A stretch of 53,711 nucleotides of DNA from JBKXSZ01 sp047017005 (GTDB lineage: Bacteria; Bacillota; Clostridia; TANB77; CAG-508): assembly GCA_047017005.1 (NCBI GenBank), contig JBKXSZ010000008.1, positions 1 to 53,711 on the forward strand, read 5' to 3'. Made by a program: the position numbers and the translations under genes. The notes beneath the pieces were generated by a model that was not told the origin of the DNA, searched no databases, and was given only the letters and a program-made list of their open reading frames with translations. Shown here piece by piece: positions 25,592 to 33,945 of the stretch. Positions within the stretch are counted from its first letter, which is position 1. Each line of letters starts with the position of its first letter.

Positions 25592-27256
25592 TTATTTTTC
25601 CTTTTCTATTTTCTTTTTTCCTGTATATACTGGTACTTTTTCTTTCCATTTTGCAATGGTTTCTTGTAATTTTAAAGTACCTTCCTCTTCTTCTGGTTCT
25701 TCCATTAATTCTTTTTCTTCTCTTGCGTTATTTAAACAAATTCCAGCAATTGTTCCAAGATATACTGTTGGGAATAGTTCATCTAAGACATGTCCGGAAT
25801 AATATCCAGCAACTAGTCCAAATAGAAGTGCTGCAATATATACGGCATGTTTCATATTACATTTTTCTTTTAAGTTTAGTAAAACACGTATAACTGCATA
25901 TAGTAAAATGGCTACATATGGTAATATTAACAGAATTAGTCCAATATATCCTAAGTAATAGTATTGTGCTTGGAAATCTCTTTCTGGCCATAAAAAGCTA
26001 CTTATTTTCATGAAAGACATTCCTAAATATTTGTCCATTGGATTTTGGTTCCTTTCTTGAACTCTTGCTAATAATAGAGTTTTCAATCCTCTATTCTCTG
26101 CATATTTCCATGGTTCTTCCTCATTTACTACATGAATCCAAAAATCTGGGTCTTTTTGATAAGGATATATTTCATTTGTAAAAGCTTCGTTTAAAATACC
26201 TGCTTCTGCATTTTCTTTAATATATTGATATTTTTCTTCTTCATTTTTAAATTCTTTTTTAATTGGTACTTCTTTTTTCTTTTCTTCTTTCTTATCATCT
26301 TGGATGTTATTATAGCTAATATTAATTCCTTCTACCTTCTTTCTTAACTCAAATGGTGAGTTTACAAAGAATATAGCAAAGATAACTAGCATAAAGCACA
26401 TCGCAATAATTTTAGAAATTTGTATTTTTTTCTTATTCCATAAGCACATTAAAACATATAGTACAAACATTCCTACTGTGATTCCTACTGCACCTAGGAC
26501 GGATATTCTTGTACTAGACATTAGCATCGCAATTAATTGTAGGGTTGGTACAAGAAAATACCATAATTTTTTCTCTTTTAATGCTATATAAATAGCTATT
26601 GGAAGTAAAATAACAAAGATGGCACTGATTTCATTTCCTGCATCAAACAATCCTTTACTTGAATAATTTCTCCATGCTTCTGCTGCTTGGTCTCCTGAAA
26701 ACCAACTTAAAATATTACCATGTGGATGGATTGGTGTTAGAGAATAGGAGATATGGTCTATTCCTAATAAATTGGTAATGAGCATAGAAAGGGACATGAT
26801 TATTACAACTGTTACAACAACAATCTTCATTTCTTTGTATTTTGGTTTAATGTTATAGGCAATATAAATTAAACACATTGGTACAAGCATTCTAACTAAA
26901 TAAAACATTTCTCCTAAAAAGCTGTAGTTTACTTCATCATTTAACATGTTTATATCTAATTTTAAACTGTTTATGTGATGGAATATAGCATAAATTCCTA
27001 CTAAAACGAAATAGCCAATTAGGAATTTTGTGTTTTTCCTTTTCCTTGCAAGAATTATTGTAAGTAATGTCATAATTCCTATCCATGCAAAACGTAGAAT
27101 AGTTGCAAGTGACATTCCCATTAACTGAATTTTGTCATCACATAAGACCATATAAATATCTAATATTGGTTGGATAATAAGAAAAGCAACTAATAATTTT
27201 GCTATTAAATCCCTTAGGTTTTTTCGCTTTTCTTTTTCTTTAATTTTCTCTAACAT
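25592..27256 (-). CDS. O-antigen ligase/polymerase-like membrane protein
   Basis: 554 residues with about 12 membrane helices and a large extracellular loop (about 300-400) rich in Lys and Glu. This is the usual arrangement of the Wzy/WaaL (O-antigen ligase) superfamily, which polymerises or transfers lipid-linked glycans outside the membrane. It lies in a cluster with a flippase and glycosyltransferases, so repeat-unit polymerase is the likely role; sequence alone does not separate polymerase from ligase. Good AGGAGG site. The C-terminal ~50 residues are a charged cytoplasmic tail. Confidence 0.8.
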   Translation of the reverse strand: MLEKIKEKEKRKNLRDLIAKLLVAFLIIQPILDIYMVLCDDKIQLMGMSLATILRFAWIGIMTLLTIILARKRKNTKFLIGYFVLVGIYAIFHHINSLKLDINMLNDEVNYSFLGEMFYLVRMLVPMCLIYIAYNIKPKYKEMKIVVVTVVIIMSLSMLITNLLGIDHISYSLTPIHPHGNILSWFSGDQAAEAWRNYSSKGLFDAGNEISAIFVILLPIAIYIALKEKKLWYFLVPTLQLIAMLMSSTRISVLGAVGITVGMFVLYVLMCLWNKKKIQISKIIAMCFMLVIFAIFFVNSPFELRKKVEGINISYNNIQDDKKEEKKKEVPIKKEFKNEEEKYQYIKENAEAGILNEAFTNEIYPYQKDPDFWIHVVNEEEPWKYAENRGLKTLLLARVQERNQNPMDKYLGMSFMKISSFLWPERDFQAQYYYLGYIGLILLILPYVAILLYAVIRVLLNLKEKCNMKHAVYIAALLFGLVAGYYSGHVLDELFPTVYLGTIAGICLNNAREEKELMEEPEEEEGTLKLQETIAKWKEKVPVYTGKKKIEKEK

Positions 27257-27268
27257 TTCTCTTTCCTC

Positions 27269-28441
27269 CTAGTTTTCTTCTATTAATTGTTTTATCTGCT
27301 CTTTTATTTCTTTGTTTTTTGTATAAATAAATCCTTTTGTCTGTTCTTTTAGCACTTTTATTCTATCTTTATCTTCTAATATTTGTTTTAATCCCTCATA
27401 GATGCCTTCTTCCGTATTTTCTACAATTTTACCATATTTTCCATTTGCCAAGGTTTTTTCAACATTAGCAAATTTGGTAGCGAAGGTTGGCACTCCTAAT
27501 AGAATTGCTTCATAAAGGGTAAGTCCTAAGCCTTCGTAGTAGGAAGTTAATAACAACATATCAGCACTTGCAATATAGGGATATGGATTTTTTTGATAGC
27601 CATGTAATTGTACATTTTTTTGTAAATGATTTTCTTGTATTAACCTTTTTACTTCTTCTATTTCCTCTCCATCTCCAACGATATGTAATACTACATTTTC
27701 TTTTAATCGTTCTTCCTTTTTTAGTTTAGCCATTTGTCTTATCAAACGAGGATAAGCCTTTTGATAGGCAATTCTTCCTACCATTATTAAGTTTAGTTTT
27801 GTTGTGTCATAATCTACTGAAAAAGCTTTTGCTTTTTCTTTGATTCCGTCTACATCGATTGCATTTTCAATAACTTGTACCTTTTCTTCTATCGGATAAA
27901 TACTGCAAAAAGTTTTCTTTACATCTTCTGTTATGGCTATGATAGTATCTATTTTATTATATACATCCAAAAACAAGTTATGATAATGTGCTGTATAATC
28001 CACTGTAGCATAATCTACATGTAGCCAATTTACTTTTTTTTCCGCATCTCCGTATGCAGTGAAGATAGGACAAAATCCATCTTTAAAAGCGATTTCTAGT
28101 TGATATTTCTTACTTAAAATTTTATTTCTTTCTTTTCTTATCTTCTTTTTGATATAGCCTGTTTTCATAGATAAAATTAATTTTATCTTGTTAACAATGT
28201 CTCGTATATTTTTTGACTTTATAATTGTCTTAATTGGTAAATCAATTACACTAAAAAAGGGAGTTCCGGTTAAAACATTTACTTCTGTGGGTATTTTTTC
28301 TAGTCCGTCTCCTCGATTATGTAAAATTAGTAAATCTACATCTATTTTGGTATAGTCTAATAAGCGTAATATATTCTTTAAAACTTCACTTACCCCACCA
28401 TACATTTGCTCGTCTACAACAAATAATACCTGTTTTTTCAA
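27269..28441 (-). CDS. Family 4 glycosyltransferase
   Basis: 390 residues, GT-B fold. N-terminal VDEQMYGGVSEVLKNIL and C-terminal VGRIAYQKAYPRLIRQM, HGYQKNPYPYIASADMLLLTSYYEGLGLTLYEA are the classic GT4 pieces, the last containing the E-x7-E donor-binding motif. It should add one sugar to the lipid-linked repeat unit on the cytoplasmic side. It starts at a TTG, with GGAGG 8 bases away. Donor and acceptor cannot be told. Confidence 0.92.
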   Translation of the reverse strand: MKKQVLFVVDEQMYGGVSEVLKNILRLLDYTKIDVDLLILHNRGDGLEKIPTEVNVLTGTPFFSVIDLPIKTIIKSKNIRDIVNKIKLILSMKTGYIKKKIRKERNKILSKKYQLEIAFKDGFCPIFTAYGDAEKKVNWLHVDYATVDYTAHYHNLFLDVYNKIDTIIAITEDVKKTFCSIYPIEEKVQVIENAIDVDGIKEKAKAFSVDYDTTKLNLIMVGRIAYQKAYPRLIRQMAKLKKEERLKENVVLHIVGDGEEIEEVKRLIQENHLQKNVQLHGYQKNPYPYIASADMLLLTSYYEGLGLTLYEAILLGVPTFATKFANVEKTLANGKYGKIVENTEEGIYEGLKQILEDKDRIKVLKEQTKGFIYTKNKEIKEQIKQLIEEN

Positions 28442-28458
28442 GCCTTCTTCCTCCTAAT

Positions 28459-29415
28459 CTATTTTCCTAAAATACTTCGGATAAGCCAATATTGCTTTCT
28501 TTCAATTAATTCACACATTATTTTATATTTCATGCTTTGTTTTTGGTAGTATGGATTTTTTCTCCAGTTTGGGAATTTACTTTTTATAATAGTTTGAATT
28601 TTAATTAGATATTCTTTTCCGTTTTCTGTTTTTATTAATTCTAAAGAAGCAGCATGTAATAAATGTTGAATATAATTATATTCAATTTCTGAATGATAAT
28701 ATCCTATTTTATCAAATTTTGCAAATTGTTCATACATTTTTTCAATTGCTGTAATTCTGTCTGCTAATTTACTACTTTCTTTTTTTCGTTGAATAGTAGA
28801 ATTGCTACAAATGCGATAAAAATAAAATCCTTCTTCTATTTTTCCGATTTTTTCTGTTTGTGCTGCTAATCCCGGAATTGTTGCTAAATCTTCGTAAATG
28901 TGCCCTTCCCAAAATTTAAATTCTTGCTTTTGTAAGAATTCCCTTTTAAAGATTTTATTGCAAGGTCCTGGCATGCCAATAATATATCCTTTTGTTGCAT
29001 CTTCTTGTCCCAGCACTCCGCTACAGTATATTTGTTGTTTATCCGGATACATCTCAATATAGTCAAACACGACAATATCCAAATTTTCTTCTTTTGCTTT
29101 TTGATAGGTCTTTTCTAGCATGTCTTCTCTTATCGTATCATCACTGTCAACAAAAGAAATATACTCTCCTGTTGCCATTGAAATACCAAGATTTCTAGCC
29201 GATGCTTGTCCTCTATTAGGAGTTATTTGATAGCGAATATTCATATGTTGTTTGGCATATTCTTCTATAATTTCTAGGCTTTTATCAGAAGAACCGTCAT
29301 TAATTAAAATGAGCTCTATTTCTTCTTTTATACCTTGCTTTAAAATACTATCTAAGCATTCCGCTAAATACTTTTCCGTATTATATACGGGAATGATAAC
29401 ACTTACTTTTACCAT
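28459..29415 (-). CDS. Family 2 glycosyltransferase
   Basis: 318 residues, GT-A fold. The N-terminal VSVIIPVYNTEKYLAECLDSIL, the LINDGSSDKSLEII piece and the metal-binding SFVDSDD (DXD) are present. It is a paralogue of the gene immediately upstream, with the same domain and a similar Lys-rich C-terminus. A likely sugar transferase in assembly of the surface glycan repeat. AGGAG site 6 bases before the ATG. Confidence 0.93.
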   Translation of the reverse strand: MVKVSVIIPVYNTEKYLAECLDSILKQGIKEEIELILINDGSSDKSLEIIEEYAKQHMNIRYQITPNRGQASARNLGISMATGEYISFVDSDDTIREDMLEKTYQKAKEENLDIVVFDYIEMYPDKQQIYCSGVLGQEDATKGYIIGMPGPCNKIFKREFLQKQEFKFWEGHIYEDLATIPGLAAQTEKIGKIEEGFYFYRICSNSTIQRKKESSKLADRITAIEKMYEQFAKFDKIGYYHSEIEYNYIQHLLHAASLELIKTENGKEYLIKIQTIIKSKFPNWRKNPYYQKQSMKYKIMCELIERKQYWLIRSILGK

Positions 29416-29429
29416 ATTTTTCTCCTATT

Positions 29430-30410
29430 TTAATTCATTTTGTTTTTTTCTTTTTGGTAAATAATGTTGGCTATTGGCTTTCCAAAAAAGCGTAAATATA
29501 TACTTTTAGGGTTTAGCTGTTGTATATATTTATTTTTAGAGTAATTGGGAAATGTTTCTTTTACCTTGCTTTGTACTTTTTTTACTCCTTCATTAAACTT
29601 TTCTTTATCTTTTGCTTTTGCTAGTCTTTTTATGAAGGTAGCAAATAAATAGCGGACATAAATATATTCTAAAATATCTTGATAAGTTTCATAATTTCCC
29701 TCTTTTTTGTATACTTCTAATAATTCATCACATACCGTAATTAAATCATATAATTTTTGGTTATAGGTATAAGTAATTGAACTTTGATTTTGTATATAAT
29801 TATATAGTGGTTCTTTTACTACTCCTACACTATTAAGATGTGGGATAATGGAATATAGATATAGGACATCTTCATACCATATCTTTTCTTTAAAATGCAT
29901 TTTTTCTGCTAGTCCTTCTCTTCGATAAATTTTGTTCCATACTACAGCATATGTATCATGTAGTAGTTTTTTCTTTTCTTCTATTGTAAGCTCTTTCTTG
30001 TCCTCTTCGATTCCGCTTTTTACAATAATAGTTTCTTTAGGATATAGAACCTTCGTATCACAAGTTACCATATCGAAGTTTCCTTCTTTTGCTTTTTGAT
30101 ACATTTTTTCTAGCATTGTTGGTTCAATATAGTCATCGCTATCGACAAAACTAATATATTCTCCTGTTGCTTTTTCTACTCCTTTATTTCTAGCATCACT
30201 CATTCCACCATTTTCTTTGTTAATGACATGGATTGTAGAAGGGTACCTTTTTTGATATTCTTCTATAATCTCCCTACTTCGGTCCTTTGAACCATCATTT
30301 ACTGCAATAATTTCTATTTCTTTTAATGTTTGAGCTAAAATAGAGTCCAAGCATGTTTGTAAATATTTTTCTGAATTATAGATAGGAATTACAATACTTA
30401 CCTTTTTCAT
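29430..30410 (-). CDS. Family 2 glycosyltransferase
   Basis: 326 residues with the same GT2 plan: VSIVIPIYNSEKYLQTCLDSIL, AVNDGSKDRSREII and SFVDSDDYIEP, then a predicted catalytic Asp/Glu in WYEDVLYLY. It is followed after 14 bases by the second GT2, and a tandem duplication with divergence of specificity is likely. Good AAGGAG site. Confidence 0.93.
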   Translation of the reverse strand: MKKVSIVIPIYNSEKYLQTCLDSILAQTLKEIEIIAVNDGSKDRSREIIEEYQKRYPSTIHVINKENGGMSDARNKGVEKATGEYISFVDSDDYIEPTMLEKMYQKAKEGNFDMVTCDTKVLYPKETIIVKSGIEEDKKELTIEEKKKLLHDTYAVVWNKIYRREGLAEKMHFKEKIWYEDVLYLYSIIPHLNSVGVVKEPLYNYIQNQSSITYTYNQKLYDLITVCDELLEVYKKEGNYETYQDILEYIYVRYLFATFIKRLAKAKDKEKFNEGVKKVQSKVKETFPNYSKNKYIQQLNPKSIYLRFFGKPIANIIYQKEKNKMN

Positions 30411-30442
30411 ATAGCTAACTCCTTTTTCGTTTTATTTTTTAA

Positions 30443-31930
30443 TTATTTATCTTCCTTATCTTGCCCTGCTGTTATATGAATAAAAGGAATTCGATTAGTT
30501 ACTTTTTCTAAAATCAAGAATAAATTGTAGTCTTTCTTTATTAGTAAAACAATAACATATAAACCTGCACAAAGTAACATAATAACTAGAATGTTCATAA
30601 TCATTCCTAATTTTAAGAATCGTACTCCTAATGAGATTGGAATAAATAAAACTCCTAATGCTAAATATAATAAATTTTGTTTTGTGAATATTCTCGGTTT
30701 TATATGTAATACCTTAATCGAGTATAGCATTTGGGTAGTTACTAATAAAAATTCTGCAATAGCAGTTGTTATCATCGCGGTTATTGGAGTAAATACTTTA
30801 AATACTACTAATAAACTATTTAAAATAATATTTAATACACCAAATCCAAACATCATTCTAACTAATTGCTTTTCTTTATTATTCGTATACATAACTAAAT
30901 TTGTTAAAATGGATTCCGCTGTTATAATTAAACGATGTATACATGCAAACATCAAGGTGGTAGTTGCTACTACGTATTTTGCTCCACCATAAATCTGCAT
31001 GATTTCTGGTGCTAGTACACATACTCCTAAGCACATTGGTATCATAATAAACAAACTAGCTGATGCTGCTTTTTCTAAGGTATTTTCATAAGCTTCTTTT
31101 CCATGTTCATGGAGCATATAGGAGGCTCTTGGTATTGCTACACTGATAATTGATAATGGGAAAGAGGCCAAAGTTGCAATAATATAGTAGGGAATATAGT
31201 ACATGGTAACAGCTACATCGTCAACGAATTTTCCAAGCATAACTTTATCTAATTGACTATATAAAATTTCTACATTAGAAATTAACAATACCAACACAAG
31301 TGGTTTAATATACTTAACGATTTTAATTTCTTTAAAATCAAACTTAATACGTTTTTTGGCATATATGAAGCTAACGATATTATTAGCAAATACCGTTAAG
31401 TTAATAACAACGGCATAAGGAACAATATCTTCCGGTTTTCTTACAAAAACAATAAGTCCTAGTACATAAAACACCTTTATAATTAAAGTTTTTATCGTAA
31501 TAAATTTATAGTTTTCTAACGCTTCATTAACAAATTCAATATAAAAAATATTACCTACAATTTGAATGGTCATAATCATATAAACTACGGTAGTAATCCC
31601 ATCTGAAGTTGCAAAACTATAAATCACATAAACAATTAAAGTAATAATATTCGAAAGAATTCCTACAACAAATAAACTACTAAATAGTTTACTAATTTTT
31701 TTCGGGTCATCTCTTACTTTACTAAATTCTCTAATTCCATAGTTATATAATCCAAAACCTGCAAAAATTAAAAAGATTTGAAACTCTGCATATACTTTAT
31801 TATAGATTCCATATAAGTTAACATCTAATAGTCTTGCTATATAGGGTCCCATAAAAATAGGAACAATAATATTTGCTAAATTTAATAATGATTTATAAAT
31901 GGAATTTTTAAATAGTGATTTTGTTGCCAT
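30443..31930 (-). CDS. Wzx-type polysaccharide flippase
   Basis: 495 residues with 12-14 membrane helices, a member of the MOP superfamily. The opening KNSIYKSLLNLANIIVPIFMGPYIARLLDVNLYGIYN is characteristic of oligosaccharide flippases. It moves the undecaprenyl-linked repeat unit to the outer face, where the polymerase encoded downstream would act. First gene of the six-gene operon, with a weak Shine-Dalgarno (AAGATAA) and a promoter candidate about 75 bases upstream. Confidence 0.92.
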   Translation of the reverse strand: MATKSLFKNSIYKSLLNLANIIVPIFMGPYIARLLDVNLYGIYNKVYAEFQIFLIFAGFGLYNYGIREFSKVRDDPKKISKLFSSLFVVGILSNIITLIVYVIYSFATSDGITTVVYMIMTIQIVGNIFYIEFVNEALENYKFITIKTLIIKVFYVLGLIVFVRKPEDIVPYAVVINLTVFANNIVSFIYAKKRIKFDFKEIKIVKYIKPLVLVLLISNVEILYSQLDKVMLGKFVDDVAVTMYYIPYYIIATLASFPLSIISVAIPRASYMLHEHGKEAYENTLEKAASASLFIMIPMCLGVCVLAPEIMQIYGGAKYVVATTTLMFACIHRLIITAESILTNLVMYTNNKEKQLVRMMFGFGVLNIILNSLLVVFKVFTPITAMITTAIAEFLLVTTQMLYSIKVLHIKPRIFTKQNLLYLALGVLFIPISLGVRFLKLGMIMNILVIMLLCAGLYVIVLLIKKDYNLFLILEKVTNRIPFIHITAGQDKEDK

Positions 31931-32004
31931 AATTTATCTTAACTTCTTTCTTTTTATTTTCTTATTTTTCTTTTTCCAATTTTATCGTTATTCATTCGCG
32001 TTTT

Positions 32005-32033
32005 ATTGTATCATATATCATTTTACTTTTAAA
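32005..32033 (-). promoter_or_regulatory. Promoter candidate of the polysaccharide operon
   Basis: TTTAAA (32033-32028), 17-base spacer and TACAAT (32010-32005) with an extended TGA on the minus strand, 75 bases upstream of the flippase start. Confidence 0.45.
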
Positions 32034-32286
32034 CCCAAATTCACAGAAAATTCACAAATAATGCATGTAAATAGTTACTACTATGAAAAGGAATTAACTT
32101 ATTTTCAAAATAGTGTAAAATATGCTTTTCTATCTATACTTTTTCGCTATTTTGTTACAATCTCTATTAATTATATTTTCATTAATTGATCTTAAAGGAA
32201 AAAAGGCATCAAGTCACTTTCTTCGACTATTTTTGTAGCACCACTTTCTTTTGCTTACATATGATATAACGAGAGGTGAAATTAAT

Positions 32287-32961
32287 ATGTTAATCAGTTA
32301 TTTATTGCTAGCCACTTCTGTTAGTATTGACTCTTTAGGAATTGGCATTACATATGGTCTTCGAAACACTAGAATTTCCTCGATTGCAAAGGTAATTTTA
32401 TTCTTTATTTCTCTAACGATTACCACTATTGCTGTCCTATTAGGTAATATATTGGTTTCTTTTTTACCTGCTATTGTTACAAAAATAATAGGGGCTGTTA
32501 TTTTGTGTTTGATGGGGATCTGGATTTTATATCAAACATTTCATGAAAAGTATTCTAAAGGTGAAGAAGTAAATTCTTCTAAAAAAGTTTTAACTTTAGA
32601 GCAAAAAAAGAAAAAAGTACATCAATTTGTTTTGAAATCTTTTGGTATTACGATTCAGATTATAAAAGACCCTATCAGTTCTGACTTAGACCATTCCCAA
32701 AACATTGATGCAAAAGAGGCTATTTATTTAGGAATTGCCATGTCTATTGATTCTTTATGTGTGGGTATTGGAAGTACTGCTCTTGGATTAAACTCTTTTC
32801 TTTTTCCTTTTATGGTTGCCATATTCCAACTTATCTTTCTATCTTTAGGTAGATTTTTAGGGACCACTGTTATCTCCTCTTGTCGTATTCCCTCGTATAT
32901 CTGGAATATGATTTCTGGCGTCTTATTGTTCTGCATTGGTATCAGTAGATTTTTCCTTTAA
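32287..32961 (+). CDS. ytaF: YtaF-like sporulation membrane protein (MntP superfamily)
   Basis: 224 residues with six membrane helices in two halves, each with an Asp-containing start (LLATSVSIDSLGIG near 5-20 and GIAMSIDSLCVGIG near 149-163). The halves are joined by a charged loop. This is the MntP/YtaF plan; the long basic loop favours YtaF, a sporulation membrane protein of unknown biochemical role, over the manganese exporter MntP. A longer frame starts at 32251, but AGAGGTGA precedes the ATG at 32287 and gives the conserved N-terminus. Transcribed divergently from the polysaccharide operon. Confidence 0.82.
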   Translation: MLISYLLLATSVSIDSLGIGITYGLRNTRISSIAKVILFFISLTITTIAVLLGNILVSFLPAIVTKIIGAVILCLMGIWILYQTFHEKYSKGEEVNSSKKVLTLEQKKKKVHQFVLKSFGITIQIIKDPISSDLDHSQNIDAKEAIYLGIAMSIDSLCVGIGSTALGLNSFLFPFMVAIFQLIFLSLGRFLGTTVISSCRIPSYIWNMISGVLLFCIGISRFFL

Positions 32962-32968
32962 TTTATGG

Positions 32969-32974
32969 TATACT
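32969..32974 (+). promoter_or_regulatory. Extended -10 upstream of the small membrane protein gene
   Basis: TGGTATACT matches an extended -10; no clear -35 inside ytaF. The gene starts at 33035. Confidence 0.35.
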
Positions 32975-33034
32975 ATTAATGAAAACTTTAATTAGTTTTG
33001 TTGTAGCCGGTTTTGACTTCAGGAGGTTGATAAC

Positions 33035-33307
33035 ATGAAAGTACGGTCAACAATAGTAGATGCATTTGTTTTAGTTATAAATGTATTAGTAGGTTGTTAT
33101 CTTTTTGTAAATTTTTGCATAAACATAACCGATTGGAACTTTAAAATTTGGATTTTTATCATTCTTTGCACTTTTTTTCTAGGAAATGCAGCCGCTCTAT
33201 TCCTTGATGGATATCATACTACAGAGCTTCCCATTTTTCGGATAATAGTGCACGAAAGTGATGATACAACAAGTTCTAAGAAAAAAGAAGGAAAAACGCA
33301 AAAATAA
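33035..33307 (+). CDS. Small two-helix membrane protein, unknown
   Basis: 90 residues: two membrane helices (about 8-28 and 35-58), then a hydrophilic tail ending in Lys/Ser-rich sequence. A strong AGGAGG site precedes the ATG. It follows ytaF by 73 bases and has its own -10 box. Its last codons form one arm of the terminator shared with the converging NUDIX gene. No family recognised. Confidence 0.7.
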   Translation: MKVRSTIVDAFVLVINVLVGCYLFVNFCINITDWNFKIWIFIILCTFFLGNAAALFLDGYHTTELPIFRIIVHESDDTTSSKKKEGKTQK

Positions 33308-33325
33308 TTGCCTTTTTCCTTCTTC
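33285..33325. terminator. Bidirectional terminator overlapping a coding end
   Basis: AAGAAGGAAAAA-C-GCAA and TTGC-C-TTTTTCCTTCTT pair around AAATAA with one mismatch. The left arm lies inside the 33035-33307 gene; the right arm abuts the NUDIX stop. Confidence 0.8.
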
Positions 33326-33326
33326 T

Positions 33327-33887
33327 TTATATGTCTAATTCTTTCATTTTCCCTATTATCTTTTCATAAACAGGGTACATTTGTGGCTCTGTTGCATAAT
33401 TCCTTATCTCTTTTATTGGTATCCATTTTACTCCACTATTTTCATCTTCTTTTATAGATAATTCTTCGGTTTCTTCAGCTTCTAGCAAATACGTTACATT
33501 TAAATGTTGATGTGCCGAAACATATTCTCCTCTTTTTACATGTCCAAACACAGGCAATATATCAATAGCGAAGATTTGGTTTGTTAGTACTTTTAGATTT
33601 TTTACACCGGTTTCTTCTGTTACTTCACGACAAGCTACCGCTAATAAATCTGCCTCCCCATCTGCATGTCCACCTACCCAAGCCCATGAGTTATAGATAT
33701 TGTGATAAATAAAGAGTACCTTATCTCTGGTAGGATTCACAATAATAGTAGAAGAAGTAAAATGTCCAAATATATTTTTCCTTGTCAATACATCTGAAAA
33801 ACTATTACAATAGAAAAGCATAGTTCCTTTATCTTTTTCTTCTTGTTTATTATATGGTTGATAATTTTCTAACTCTTCTTTTAACAT
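33327..33887 (-). CDS. NUDIX hydrolase
   Basis: 186 residues. The Nudix box runs from GGHADGEADL through REVTEETGV (about residues 73-94), with the REVTEE metal-binding core intact. The substrate is some nucleoside diphosphate linked to another group and cannot be told from sequence. The long N-terminal extension (about 40 residues) before the fold is seen in several clostridial members. It lies just downstream of smc on the same strand and may share its message. Confidence 0.9.
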   Translation of the reverse strand: MLKEELENYQPYNKQEEKDKGTMLFYCNSFSDVLTRKNIFGHFTSSTIIVNPTRDKVLFIYHNIYNSWAWVGGHADGEADLLAVACREVTEETGVKNLKVLTNQIFAIDILPVFGHVKRGEYVSAHQHLNVTYLLEAEETEELSIKEDENSGVKWIPIKEIRNYATEPQMYPVYEKIIGKMKELDI

Positions 33888-33945
33888 AGGATACCTTCTT
33901 TCTACTTATCCTTTTATTTCTATTCTTTTTTCTTCTTTGTTCTCT

